A stretch of 64,000 nt of DNA from Streptomyces sp. NBC_01275 (GTDB lineage Bacteria; Actinomycetota; Actinomycetes; Streptomycetales; Streptomycetaceae). Shown piece after piece: positions 44,077 through 52,512 of this stretch. Each line of letters starts with the position of its first letter. The stretch's first letter is position 1. Under the pieces are notes generated by a model. That model had not been told where the DNA came from. It worked only from the letters and a program-made list of their open reading frames with translations, and made no database searches. Location of the stretch: assembly GCF_026340655.1 (NCBI RefSeq), contig NZ_JAPEOZ010000001.1, positions 6,510,001-6,574,000 on the forward strand. The letters run 5' to 3'. The translations under genes were made by a program, and so were the position numbers.

Positions 44077-44583
44077 GTGAGTCAGCCCCTCGCAGCCACC
44101 GGCACGGCAGCCGGTCGGATGGCGGAACTCGTCCTCGCCGGCGATCTGAGCCGTCCGGCCCGGCTGACCGTGTCCGACCTGCTCGCCTGGCCGCAGCACA
44201 CGGCCGACGTCAGCTTCGAGTGCGCCATCAGCGGTATCCAGCGTCACCGTTTCACCGGCCCGCTGCTGCACGACGTGCTGGCGGACGCCGGCCCCGGCTT
44301 CGACCCCGTCCGGCGGAAGGACCGACTGCGCTTCCTGATCGCGGTCTCCGGCCGGGACGGCCACCACGCGCTGCTGTCCTGGGCCGAGATCGACCCCGAC
44401 TTCGGCCGCGCCCCGGTCCTGCTCGCGATCAGCATCGACGACACCCCGCTCGACCGCGCCGGCCCTCAGTTGGCCCTGCCCCAGGACCGCTGCGGGGCCC
44501 GCCACATCAGCGGCATCGACGCGATCCGCGTGGACGGCGGCTACCCGTCGTGGACCTGGCACCACCGGTGCCCAGACACCTGA
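44077..44583 (+). CDS. Molybdopterin-dependent oxidoreductase domain protein
   Basis: 168 residues from GTG 44077, with GGGAGG 8 nt before it. It corresponds to the molybdopterin-binding domain of the sulfite-oxidase family in short form: VSDLLAWPQHTADVSFECAISG (with the molybdenum-ligating Cys in FECAISG), FTGPLLHDVL, LAISIDDTPLD and the C-terminal WTWHHRC. It could be a small molybdoenzyme. Position beside mod genes and a molybdate-type regulator supports a molybdenum link. Divergent from the regulator. Confidence 0.8.
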   Translation: MSQPLAATGTAAGRMAELVLAGDLSRPARLTVSDLLAWPQHTADVSFECAISGIQRHRFTGPLLHDVLADAGPGFDPVRRKDRLRFLIAVSGRDGHHALLSWAEIDPDFGRAPVLLAISIDDTPLDRAGPQLALPQDRCGARHISGIDAIRVDGGYPSWTWHHRCPDT

Positions 44584-44668
44584 CGGTACGGGCGACCTGG
44601 GCGACCTGGGGCGACCTGGGCGAGACGGGCGACCTGGGTGAGACGGGCGATCCGAGAGGTGAATCCAT

Positions 44669-44698
44669 TTGCCGGGCGATGATTCGCCTGCCTACGGT
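44669..44698 (+). promoter_or_regulatory. Leaderless promoter of the M24 peptidase gene
   Basis: TTGCCG, 18-bp spacer, TACGGT; the -10 ends 7 nt before the ATG, so transcription should begin at or next to the start codon. Confidence 0.6.
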
Positions 44699-44705
44699 CG
44701 GCCCC

Positions 44706-45398
44706 ATGGCGGATGACGAACCCACGCGCGCGGCGCGTCTGCTGGACGCCCAGGCGAAGGCCGAGCGGCTCTTCGCGGAGATCGAGGAGCGTGGGCTGGT
44801 CGCACCGGGGGAGGGCGAGCGGGCGGTCAGCGACCGGGTCCGGGATCTGGCGAACGAGCTGTTCGGCACGACCCGGCACTGGCACAAGAGGATCGTGCGC
44901 TCGGGACCGAACACGCTCAAGCCCTACCGGGAGAACCCGCCGGACCGGCTGATCGGCGTAGACGACATCGTGTTCGCCGACTTCGGGCCGATCTTCGAGG
45001 AGTACGAGGCCGACTTCGGGCGCACCTTCGTCCTCGGCGACGACCCGGTCAAGCACCGGCTGCGCGCCGACCTGGCGGAGATCTTCGCCGCCGGCAAGAG
45101 GTTCTTCGAGAACGATCCCCAGGTCTCCGGTCAGCGGCTGTACGCCGAGGTCGAGCGGCTGGCCGAGGAGGCCGGCTGGGAGCTGGGCGGCTGGCACGCC
45201 GGGCACCTGGTGGGCGAGTTCCCGCACGAGTGGATCGAGGGTGCGGACGTCGAGTCGTACATCGCCCCCGCCAACCCCACCCCGCTGCGACGCACCGACA
45301 AGGCCGGGCTCCGCTGCCACTGGATCCTCGAGATCCATCTCGTCGACCGGGAAAGGGAGTTCGGCGGCTTCTACGAGGAACTCCTCACCCTGGGCTGA
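44706..45398 (+). CDS. M24 family metallopeptidase
   Basis: 230 residues with the pita-bread fold markers: DIVFADFGPIFEEYEADFGRTF (metal-binding Asp residues), HAGHLVGEFPHE (His) and HWILEIHLVDRE (Glu). These correspond to aminopeptidase P / methionine-aminopeptidase-type ligands. A dinuclear metal peptidase of the cytoplasm. -35 TTGCCG (44669-44674), 18-bp spacer, -10 TACGGT (44693-44698), then 7 nt to the ATG: a leaderless promoter. Confidence 0.85.
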   Translation: MADDEPTRAARLLDAQAKAERLFAEIEERGLVAPGEGERAVSDRVRDLANELFGTTRHWHKRIVRSGPNTLKPYRENPPDRLIGVDDIVFADFGPIFEEYEADFGRTFVLGDDPVKHRLRADLAEIFAAGKRFFENDPQVSGQRLYAEVERLAEEAGWELGGWHAGHLVGEFPHEWIEGADVESYIAPANPTPLRRTDKAGLRCHWILEIHLVDREREFGGFYEELLTLG

Positions 45399-45562
45399 GC
45401 CTGAGCTGAGCCCTGAGCTGAGCCCAGAGCTGAGAAGCCGTATCCCAACCGAGTGCGGGCACGACAGCCGGGCGACAGCGCACCCCGCCCGGAATCACGC
45501 GGGATGCGCCGGCCCGTCATCACGGACCAGGCGTCAGCGACTGCATCGAAGCCCCGCAGGTG

Positions 45563-46402
45563 TTACTCGTCGAGGAACTGAAGGGCGTGCTTCAGGAACC
45601 GCTCGGGGTACTGGAACTGCGCTCCATGCCCGGCATCGGGGTAGATCAGCAGCTGAGCGTTGGGGATGTTCTGGGCGAGGTGCCAGGAGTTGATCGAGGC
45701 GATCATCACGTCGTTCTCGCCGTTGAGGACCAGCGTCGGCTGGGTGATCGCGTTCAGGTGGGCGTAGGGGTTCTCGCCCGGCAGCGGTTCCGCATAGGCG
45801 ACGGCCGCTTCGAACTGCGCCTGTGCGACGGCGGGCGAGCTGGGCGTGTCCTGGTCGGCCCGCTGGTGACGTCGCTCCCAGAAGGCCCGGCCCGCTTCGA
45901 CCGCGGCTTCCGAGCGGCCGAAGAAGAGGAAGAGGAAGTCCTCCAGGGTGGGGACGGGATTCAGGGCGTAGTCAGGCACCTTGGGGTCGCTCGTCGGGTC
46001 CCCGCCGCGGAGGCCGGTGCCGAGCAGGAGGAGCTTGCGCACCAGCTGGGGGTGGCGCAGTGTGACCTCCTCCACCTGGTAGCCGCCGATCGAGAAGCCG
46101 AGCAGGTCGACCTGCTCCAGCCCCAGCGCCCGGATGACCGCGGCGATGTCGTCGGCCATGTCCTCCATCCGGTTGCGCGGCGTGCCGGATGACGAGGCGA
46201 TGCCGCGCCCGTTGAACAGGATGACCTCACGGCCTTCGGCCAGGCCGTCGGTGAGCAGGGGGTCCCAGTTGTCCATTCCTCCGCGGAAGTGCTGGACCAG
46301 GAAGATCGGGACGCCGGAGGGCTTGCCCCAGCGTCGGTAGGCGAACCGGTCGCCGTCGACCTCGATGTACTGAGTCGGTGCGGTCGCGTGCGCGTCACTC
46401 AT
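45563..46402 (-). CDS. Alpha/beta hydrolase
   Basis: 279 residues from ATG 46402. Nucleophile elbow GFSIGGYQ (S104), acid in NGEND, and His in PDAGHGAQFQ complete the triad. Fold and length match general alpha/beta hydrolases (haloperoxidase/esterase type). Divergent from the TetR gene, and the 131-bp spacer carries a perfect palindrome, so it is the likely target of that regulator. Confidence 0.9.
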   Translation of the reverse strand: MSDAHATAPTQYIEVDGDRFAYRRWGKPSGVPIFLVQHFRGGMDNWDPLLTDGLAEGREVILFNGRGIASSSGTPRNRMEDMADDIAAVIRALGLEQVDLLGFSIGGYQVEEVTLRHPQLVRKLLLLGTGLRGGDPTSDPKVPDYALNPVPTLEDFLFLFFGRSEAAVEAGRAFWERRHQRADQDTPSSPAVAQAQFEAAVAYAEPLPGENPYAHLNAITQPTLVLNGENDVMIASINSWHLAQNIPNAQLLIYPDAGHGAQFQYPERFLKHALQFLDE

Positions 46403-46469
46403 GGCCTGAGCCTTTCTGGAGGGGGCGAGCAATACGATTACGGTCATAATCTAAAAAGTCAACTGCTTT

Positions 46470-46485
46470 GATGTCGATCGACATC
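46470..46485. promoter_or_regulatory. Perfect 16-bp palindrome between hydrolase and tetR
   Basis: GATGTCGATCGACATC is fully self-complementary and lies 49 bp before the tetR ATG and 68 bp from the hydrolase ATG. A weaker dyad GATTA-N6-TAATC is at 46436-46451. The surroundings are AT-rich for this genome, as expected of promoters. Candidate operator of the divergent TetR. Confidence 0.75.
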
Positions 46486-46533
46486 TATGTATGCTTGACC
46501 GTCGAGCGTCGACCGAAGAAGGGACGGCTGGAC

Positions 46534-47142
46534 ATGCGGGTCACCAAGGCGCAGGCGGAGCGCAACCGTGCCCACATCGTCGCGACAGCCTCCAGACTGT
46601 TCCGTGAGCGCGGCTATGACGGTGTCGGCGTGGCGGAGCTGATGGCGGAGGCCGGGTTCACCCACGGCGGGTTCTACAAGCACTTCCGCTCCAAGGCCGA
46701 TCTGATGGCCGAAGCGTCCGCAAGCGGGCTCTCGCAGACCGCGGCACGGACGGAGGGCCTGGACGCCGCCGAGTTCGTCGAGCGCTACGTCTCCCGGGAG
46801 CATCGCGACGGGCGCGGTGACGGCTGCACCATCGCGGCCCTCAGCGGCGACGCCGCACGTCAGCCCGAGGACATCAAGACGGAGTTCGCAGCCGGGATCG
46901 AGAGCCTGCTGACGGCCCTCCAGGCCCCAAGCGATGCAGCGGGGGATGCGGACCAGGGCGCGGCCCGCACCAAGGTGATCGACATGCTCGCCCATTCGGT
47001 CGGCGCGATCATGTTGTCCCGGGCATGCCCGGACGGCTCTCCGCTGGCGGACGAAATCCTCGATGTCTGCCGCAAGGAAATTCTCGCGTCACTGGCACAC
47101 GGCGACAGCGACCAGCCGGCGGCACGGAGCCCAGAAGCCTGA
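46534..47142 (+). CDS. TetR family transcriptional regulator
   Basis: 202 residues from ATG 46534 with AAGGGACG upstream; a longer in-frame start at 46468 lies inside the operator and is rejected. Helix-turn-helix GVGVAELMAEAGFTHGGFYKHFRSKADLM (about 30-58). The AGFTHGGFYKHF recognition helix is shared with regulators of divergently transcribed dehydrogenases and hydrolases. Confidence 0.93.
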   Translation: MRVTKAQAERNRAHIVATASRLFRERGYDGVGVAELMAEAGFTHGGFYKHFRSKADLMAEASASGLSQTAARTEGLDAAEFVERYVSREHRDGRGDGCTIAALSGDAARQPEDIKTEFAAGIESLLTALQAPSDAAGDADQGAARTKVIDMLAHSVGAIMLSRACPDGSPLADEILDVCRKEILASLAHGDSDQPAARSPEA

Positions 47143-47226
47143 CCACGGCCGACCGACGCAGGAGGCCGGCCCCGTGATCGACGAGCGGACGGTGTCTGAG
47201 CCCTGAACCGAGCCTTGAGTCTTCTC

Positions 47227-47628
47227 TCAGACCCGGTCGATGTGCACGTTCGTCGACTTCACGCGGGCGGTGGCCTCCACCCCGACCTCCAGCCCCAACT
47301 CCTCCACGGCCTCCCGGGTCAGCAACGACACCAGCCGGTGCGGCCCCGCCTGGATCTCCACCTGGGCCGCGACGTCGCCGAGCTTCACGGCGGTGACGAT
47401 GCCGGGAAAGGCGTTGCGCACGGAGGTGTACGAGGCGTCCTCCTCGGCTCCGCCTCCGCCGCTCTTGGCCAGCTCGACGGAGAAGGCGGCCAGATCCTTC
47501 CCGTCGATGAGGCGCCGACCGCCCTCATCCCGGTGAGTGGCCACCCGGCCCGCGTCCGCCCACCGCCGCGCGGTGTCCGGACTCACTCCGAGCAGACGCG
47601 CCGCCTGGCCGATCGTGTAGGACTGCAT
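47227..47628 (-). CDS. TOBE-domain HTH regulator (molybdate-type), paralogue
   Basis: 133 residues from ATG 47628. MerR-like helix-turn-helix (SYTIGQAARLLGVSPDTARRWADAGRV), then one Mop/TOBE domain (SVRNAFPGIVTAVKLGDVAAQVEI ... ARVKSTNVHIDRV). Same architecture as the regulator at 43939. Its TATCTT box lies 7 nt before the ATG, so it is probably leaderless like its paralogue. Not next to transporter genes; target unknown, plausibly mod genes or molybdoenzymes. Confidence 0.88.
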   Translation of the reverse strand: MQSYTIGQAARLLGVSPDTARRWADAGRVATHRDEGGRRLIDGKDLAAFSVELAKSGGGGAEEDASYTSVRNAFPGIVTAVKLGDVAAQVEIQAGPHRLVSLLTREAVEELGLEVGVEATARVKSTNVHIDRV

Positions 47629-47745
47629 GCCCGCCAAGATAGGCGATCAACACGGTCCCACTCGCCAGCAGGGCGGGGAGAGGAGGGGAGGCGAGGGAGG
47701 CGACGGGAGGGGAGGGGAGGGGAGGGGACGGAGGGGCGGACGCTC

Positions 47746-48444
47746 TCAGCTCCGGCCGGTCGGGCCGGTCGGGCCGGTCGGGTCAGCCGGGTCGGCCGGG
47801 CCGGTCGGTCCGGCGGCCTGGGTCCGCTCCGCGGCGAGCCGGCGCGCGAGGTCGTCGCGCGCGCTGTCGAGCGCGCCGAGCAGCCGCGCCCGGGTCCGCT
47901 CGAAGTGCGGGTCGTCCTCGACGCCGAGATCGTGCCGCAGCGTGACCCGCAGCAGATACACACCGTCGGACAACGGACCGCCGAACCAGGCCTTCGCCCG
48001 CCGGCACGCTTCGCCGCGATCGGGACTGACGGGCAACTGCCTGACCACCGAGTAGCCCACTCCGAGCGCCCTGTTGAGACTGGAAACCACGTCCAGGACA
48101 TCCTTGCGCAGCGCCATCTGCGCCTGCGAGTACTGCTCGGCCCAGGCGTCCTTGGCCGCGTCGAGGTGCGCGGGGTCGACGCTCTCACCGCGCTCAGCGG
48201 CCTCCACGGCGTCCCTGGCGGCCACCCGGTACGCGCGGGCCGCGGTGTTCAGCTGGGCGTAGAGGTCCTGCTTGGTCTGCAGCGCGTGCTCCGTGCGCTC
48301 CTGCTGCCGTTCACGCTCGGCCCGCTGATTCTGCTCGACCATCTCGACCCGCCGAGCCCGCTGCCCGAGCACCGCACCGCCCAGCGTCCCGCCCAGCGTC
48401 CCCCCGACGCTGATCAAGGCGACGGCAAGCGTGGTCACATCCAC
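47746..48444 (-). CDS. Membrane-anchored coiled-coil protein with GPT-repeat tail
   Basis: 232 residues. One N-terminal glycine-rich membrane segment (about 5-28, VALISVGGTLGGTLGGAVLG), then a charged coiled coil (VEQNQRAERERQQERTEHAL), a helical domain, and a collagen-like tail GPTGPADPADPTGPTGPTGRS encoded by a short tandem repeat. GTG start. Function not recognised; a topology like this fits a membrane-attached scaffold. Confidence 0.75.
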   Translation of the reverse strand: MDVTTLAVALISVGGTLGGTLGGAVLGQRARRVEMVEQNQRAERERQQERTEHALQTKQDLYAQLNTAARAYRVAARDAVEAAERGESVDPAHLDAAKDAWAEQYSQAQMALRKDVLDVVSSLNRALGVGYSVVRQLPVSPDRGEACRRAKAWFGGPLSDGVYLLRVTLRHDLGVEDDPHFERTRARLLGALDSARDDLARRLAAERTQAAGPTGPADPADPTGPTGPTGRS

Positions 48445-48530
48445 GAGAACCCCCCACTAGTCCACTTGTCCGGTCGTCCACCGACGGCGGCGGTTCGACT
48501 CCGCCCCGCCCCGCCCCGCCCCCGCCGCGC

Positions 48531-49490
48531 TCATACCCCCCTGAGGAATTCGATGAGCGCCGCGTTCACCTCGTCCGGGCGTTCCTGCTGGGTCCAGTGT
48601 CCGCAGCCGGCCAGTTTGAGGGGCTTGCGCCACAGGTTGGGCATGAGGTCGGGGAGGCGTTCGATGAGTTCGGGGGTGCCGGGGAAGGCGGGGACGGCGT
48701 CCCGGTCGCCGTAGACGTACAGGGCGGGCGGGGTGACGACGGCGCCGTGCCAGGGAGCGGTCAGTTCCCAGTTGCGGTCGAGGTTGCGGTACCAGTTGAG
48801 CGCCCCGGTGAAGCCCCGGGAGAAGCTCTCCGTGAGCGCGTCGAGATCGTCCTCGGTGAACCACTCGGGCAGCACCTCGGGATCCGGCATCCCGGCGAGC
48901 CAGCCCTGCGCGGGGTCGACCAGCGGCTGGTTCCCCTCGCCGGCGTCGGGAGCGTCCCCGGACAGCGCGTAGAAGAACTTCCGCAGGCTGGTCCGGGTGT
49001 CCCTCGCGAACTCGGCGTCGGCGACACCGGGTCGGGCGAAGTAGTTCCAGTAGAAGCGGCCGTCGAACCTCTTGTCCATGGCGGCCAGCGGGGGCTCGGT
49101 CCCGCGGAAGGAGGGCGGCACGCTCAGACCGGCCACCCCGAGCACCAGGTCCGGCCGCAGCAACGCGGTGTGCCAGGCCACCGGCGCGCCCCAGTCGTGC
49201 CCGACGACGTACGCCTTCGTCTCGCCCAGGGCCTGGATCAGACCGACGACGTCGCCGACCAGGTGCAGGATGCTGTACGCGTCCACGTCGTCGGGATGGT
49301 CGCTGCGCCCGTATCCACGCTGGTCGGGGGCGACCACCCGGAACCCCGCACCGGCCAGCGCGCCGATCTGGTGATGCCAGGAGTGCCACGACTCGGGGAA
49401 CCCGTGCAGCAGCACCACCAGGGGGCCTTCGCCTTCCTCGGCCACGTGCAGCCGAACCCCGTTCACGTCGATCATCCGATGCTCAACCAT
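48531..49490 (-). CDS. Epoxide hydrolase-type alpha/beta hydrolase
   Basis: 319 residues. Oxyanion motif HGFPE (29-33), nucleophile Asp99 in VGHDWGAPVAW, cap domain, and C-terminal CGHWTQQERPDEVN with the catalytic His. An Asp nucleophile with HGFPE is the signature of soluble epoxide hydrolases. Substrate unknown. Divergent from the gene at 49648 across 157 bp. Confidence 0.93.
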   Translation of the reverse strand: MVEHRMIDVNGVRLHVAEEGEGPLVVLLHGFPESWHSWHHQIGALAGAGFRVVAPDQRGYGRSDHPDDVDAYSILHLVGDVVGLIQALGETKAYVVGHDWGAPVAWHTALLRPDLVLGVAGLSVPPSFRGTEPPLAAMDKRFDGRFYWNYFARPGVADAEFARDTRTSLRKFFYALSGDAPDAGEGNQPLVDPAQGWLAGMPDPEVLPEWFTEDDLDALTESFSRGFTGALNWYRNLDRNWELTAPWHGAVVTPPALYVYGDRDAVPAFPGTPELIERLPDLMPNLWRKPLKLAGCGHWTQQERPDEVNAALIEFLRGV

Positions 49491-49647
49491 GTGGGCGAGC
49501 GTACGCGGAGTGATCGCGGAGTGATCGCGTAGTGATCTCCGAGCGGCGGCTGGGGTCCGGTGACGTCAAGGCGTTGGAGTCGGCGGGCGGCCTGTCAGTG
49601 CCCTCTCCTAAACTCGCTTCCATCGGAACAGCGAGGGGGGGGCGGGG

Positions 49648-50070
49648 ATGGGCGGCAACGGATGGCGTCACACGGGCCCGTATCAGCCTGATCTGGAGGC
49701 CGCGTTCCGCCAGGCTCAGGAAGAGGCGCTGGCGCGGGACAACCATGGCTTCGAAGGCCGGTCCATCGATGAGCTGTGGCTCGACCCGGAGTGGCACGAG
49801 TACATCTTCACCGGTGGCACGGCCACCGTGCTGGACTTCCCCCTCATGATCGACGCCGCTGACACGGACGACGGTCCGTTCATGCGGCCGCTGACCGACG
49901 GTGAGGTGCGTGCGTTCGCTTCCCACGGCCGACCCACCTCCTCGGAGTGGGACGAGGCCCTCGACACCGAGCGGTTGGCCTTCCCTGACCGCGCCCAGGG
50001 GAACTGCACGGTGCTCTACCGCGACGGCCGGCCCACATGGATCGGCTACTGGGGGGTCACCGCCGACTAG
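49648..50070 (+). CDS. Hypothetical protein
   Basis: 140 residues, acidic and aromatic-rich (SIDELWLDPEWHEYIFTGGTATVLDFPLMID ... YRDGRPTWIGYWGVTAD). ATG preceded by a GAGGGGGGGG run. Good codon bias. Not recognised; last intact gene before the relict region, so it marks the left limit of the scar. Confidence 0.7.
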   Translation: MGGNGWRHTGPYQPDLEAAFRQAQEEALARDNHGFEGRSIDELWLDPEWHEYIFTGGTATVLDFPLMIDAADTDDGPFMRPLTDGEVRAFASHGRPTSSEWDEALDTERLAFPDRAQGNCTVLYRDGRPTWIGYWGVTAD

Positions 50071-50497
50071 TGCAAGGGCACCGCTCTACGGCGCGGCCGA
50101 TCGAGCGACGGTCTTTGCCATGTCGCGCGGGCCTCCCAACACCCCGTCTCCGACAACTGAGCCCGGTCGCTGGTCTCCTGACATGCTGTTGTCCCCTTCA
50201 CCACTCGGATCCAGGTAAGTCATCAGGCCCAGGAACCTCTTTCCGAGTTCCTCCCGGCTGAACCGGGGATACAAACAGAGCGCCACGTGGCGCACAAGGT
50301 CCGCTCGATCGACCTGGGGGTTCGGTGTTTACGGCGGTGGGTCGTCTGTCACTGTCGATCGTCATCGAGTGACCTCGGGGGACACCGGACGGCCCAGGGA
50401 CGGCCCGGCCTTGATCGGTACGGGCCCGCAGTCCGGCCGACGACCAACACCTTCGATGCGGCTTGGCCCTGCCTGCGCCTCGGTCGACGACAGCTGA

Positions 50498-50566
50498 CCT
50501 TCGGCACTCGGCGCTGTCGACGTTGCCAACCGACGCATCGAGGACCTGCTGCGCGAGTACGAGTGA
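50498..50566 (+). pseudogene. 3' fragment of a mobile-element gene
   Basis: After an in-frame stop (50495-50497) the frame ends DVANRRIEDLLREYE-stop. The Spd/DUF2637-like gene at 54342 contains DVANRRIAELLGEDD near its end, the same segment. Only the tail is left, followed by an intact terminator at 50586. Confidence 0.55.
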
Positions 50567-50585
50567 GATCCATTGCTCGCGCCTG

Positions 50586-50614
50586 AGGCCCCTGGGATCC
50601 TCCAGGGGCCTTTT
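50586..50614 (+). terminator. Rho-independent terminator
   Basis: Perfect 10-bp stem AGGCCCCTGG / CCAGGGGCCT with a 6-nt loop, running into TTTT. It follows the gene fragment ending at 50566 and is unusually complete for this genome. Confidence 0.93.
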
Positions 50615-50693
50615 CGTCGGATCACCTGGTGGCTGTTTCCACTCCTCCTCAGAGCCCGGCGCAAGATCGCGAGGTCAGGAGGGCGTACTGGGC

Positions 50694-50954
50694 TTACTCG
50701 GAGGATTGGGCAGTTGTCCCCCTCGCCTCGCCTGCGCGCTCGAAGGTCATCACCCAGCGCTCCTTGGGGCGTGAGGGATCTTCATGGATCCCGGCCAGTT
50801 TCCAGCCCTCTGACCCGATCACCGAGGTGTACCGGTCCTGGATCTGCTGATTCGAACTGGCCAGTCTGTGAACGTAGGTGGTTTCACCCCGTTCCCGTGC
50901 TGCGATAGCGCCTTGAGTCATGCGCTTGCGCGCCCACTTCTGGAATAGCCCCAT
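50694..50954 (-). CDS. Small hypothetical protein
   Basis: 86 residues from ATG 50954 (MGLFQKWARKRMTQGAIAARERGETTYVHRLA), with GGGAGGGGG upstream. Basic N-terminus, then YTSVIGSEGWKLAGIHEDPSRPKERWVMTFERA, which looks like a small alpha/beta domain. Codon bias is weaker than in core genes, in keeping with acquired DNA. Not recognised. Confidence 0.65.
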   Translation of the reverse strand: MGLFQKWARKRMTQGAIAARERGETTYVHRLASSNQQIQDRYTSVIGSEGWKLAGIHEDPSRPKERWVMTFERAGEARGTTAQSSE

Positions 50955-51232
50955 GGCTGACCCCCTCCCTGCCAAGTCGGGCCCTATGGCCCAATCATGG
51001 GGACGATAACCCCAGACCAGCCCGGCTCATGGCCTGGGGCCAACGCCTTTGCTGAGCCGTACCGTTGTGGCCGCCGACGCCGAGACCCCGTAACACCGCC
51101 GGGGCGGCCGATCGTTCGAGGTCGGCCGTGACGGCAGCCGGACACTTGGGATCCGGAACGCTGGTGTCGTCGACCGACCGTCTGGGAGTCAACGTCTCCT
51201 CAGGTTCACCCCCGACGATGCCTCGAGATCCC

Positions 51233-51397
51233 GTCCACGCCCCGTCCACGGACCCCGACATACAGCCGCTCCGAGCGGCATCCGCCTGCACATACGCGAA
51301 GACCCCGACCTCAGCGTTTCCGCTGGTGACGGGGCCTTTGGGCACCCAATGCAAGGTGCCCCCCCGGCAGGATTCGAACCTGCGCACACGGCTCCGG
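51233..51397. repeat. Left copy of the 165-bp direct repeat, with partial tRNA-Arg (attL-like)
   Basis: Colinear with 54773-54935. It contains a degenerate copy of the tRNA terminator and, at 51353-51397, the 3' half of tRNA-Arg (T-arm and anticodon arm up to the anticodon loop). Homology stops there. The copy has two extra C residues in the acceptor strand. An attachment-site footprint of a tRNA-targeting integrase. Confidence 0.9.
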
Positions 51398-51496
51398 TGA
51401 GCAACGCTTAGGGATTTCGACCGGCACTGACGCCTCGTACTGATGGCCGCATCGTGATGACCAGACAGAGCTGGGCACCTGCGCCCCAGGGCCCTG

Positions 51497-51521
51497 GCTC
51501 CGCCCCTGAGCGGGGCGGAGC
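51497..51521. terminator. GC-rich hairpin, possible terminator
   Basis: GCTCCGCCCC and GGGGCGGAGC form a perfect 10-bp stem with loop TGAGC just inside the left end of the element. On the minus strand it lies about 70 bp after the end of the ChW gene and could end its transcript. Confidence 0.7.
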
Positions 51522-51593
51522 TGTTACGGCCGTTCATGCAGGCCAGACGTCTTCCGCCTGGCTTTGTTCAATCGGGCCGCGACGGAAGGCTGG

Positions 51594-52139
51594 TCAGCAG
51601 CTCTCGATCGACCGACAGATCATGAAGGACACGGCCTCCATACGCTTGTTCTGCCCGGTGGTGCCGATCGCGTTGGTCTCGCCGTCGACCCCGCAGTACC
51701 AGATCGGGTTCCAGCCCACGCTCTGCACATAGGAGTTGCCGCAAATCGTCCCTGTCTGCACACTGAAAATCACCGCTTCCAGGCGCAGCCCCGATCCTGC
51801 GGAGCCGAGCGTGATGCGGGTGCCGGACTCGGCGCACTTCTCAGCCCCCCACCCGCTGCCCTGCCGATAGCCCCTGGCACAGAGACTGCTCCCGGCGACC
51901 GCCATCTGAACGGCCTCGATCGCGTGCCCCCCTCCGGCCGCGCCGACCGACACGGACTGTCCGGCGTTGGCACACTGTTCGGCCGTCCAGCCGGAGCCCT
52001 GCACGTACACCTTGGCGCAGACCCTGTTCGCTGCTGCCTGGGCAGCGGCCGAAGCCGGGGAACTCATGGACAACGCCAACGCCACAGCCACCACACCGAC
52101 TGTCAGAATGCGTGCGATCCCACTGTTTATTCGTGTCAC
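51594..52139 (-). CDS. Secreted protein with three ChW-like repeats
   Basis: 181 residues from GTG 52139, with GGAG upstream. Signal peptide 1-32 (ALALSMSSPASAAAQA), then three repeats of about 46 residues starting at Cys41, Cys87 and Cys133. Each has Y-V/R-Q-x-x-GW (W51, W97, W143), a second Cys 15-16 residues after the first (C56, C102, C149), and a G-x-G...LEAV ending, the pattern of the clostridial hydrophobic-W (ChW) repeat. C175 and C181 end the protein. Regular Cys pairs suggest one disulfide per repeat. ChW proteins are extracellular; function here unknown. Confidence 0.85.
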   Translation of the reverse strand: MTRINSGIARILTVGVVAVALALSMSSPASAAAQAAANRVCAKVYVQGSGWTAEQCANAGQSVSVGAAGGGHAIEAVQMAVAGSSLCARGYRQGSGWGAEKCAESGTRITLGSAGSGLRLEAVIFSVQTGTICGNSYVQSVGWNPIWYCGVDGETNAIGTTGQNKRMEAVSFMICRSIESC

Positions 52140-52310
52140 GTCCAGTCCACTCCATCTATCTGGACAACGATATTCGGGGACCACTATCGCGGACAGTGCC
52201 GAACGGACAGGCCAGTTCGATCCCTTCCCGGGAAGGCCGAAGTTTTCCCGCCTCGCATGCGCCGTAGAGAGAGCCAACCGCCACTTTATCCGGCTCATCC
52301 CGTCTTGTTC

Positions 52311-52448
52311 CATGGTGAGTTGCCGGTCGCTGCCGTCCGCGACCTGATCCGCGGCGCGCTCAAGCTCGCCGGGTACGTCAACACCGCCGCCGGACGCCGA
52401 GCCCACACCGAACGCCACCGCGTCCTCGCCCTCTACGGCATCACGTGA
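52311..52448 (+). pseudogene. Fragment of an unidentified mobile-element gene
   Basis: The reading frame ends LPVAAVRDLIRGALKLAG followed by YVNTAAGRRAHTERHRVL and LALYGIT-stop, with normal high-GC codon bias that disappears upstream of about 52311, and no start codon or ribosome site. It therefore looks like the 3' end of a truncated gene. I do not recognise the family. The 372 bp between the ChW gene and 52513 hold nothing else. Confidence 0.5.
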
Positions 52449-52512
52449 TCAGCCAGACATCCGAGGCACACGCCGGGGCCCTGGCCTACGCTCCCGTCCG
52501 GCGTCGTACATG

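Larger units (their letters stand above)
50071..50693. other. Relict intergenic DNA, gene fragments only
   Basis: 623 bp of lower GC without a convincing gene. It holds the gene-end fragment at 50498-50566 and a strong terminator. Short open frames here (for example minus strand 50086-50295) lack codon bias and are not annotated. Probably the left remains of one or more decayed mobile elements. Confidence 0.55.
50955..51593. other. Gene-free region spanning the left attachment repeat
   Basis: 639 bp without a supported gene. It contains the left 165-bp direct repeat (51233-51397) and a hairpin at 51497-51521. The part before 51233 (about 280 bp) shows no recognisable feature. Confidence 0.6.

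Noticed and set aside
50086..50295. 69-codon minus-strand frame left of the element
   Set aside because: Codon third positions show no GC bias, no ribosome site and no recognisable sequence.
51353..51400. Second tRNA-Arg gene
   Set aside because: Lacks the 5' half, and the acceptor strand has two extra C residues; it is an attachment-site copy, not a tRNA gene.
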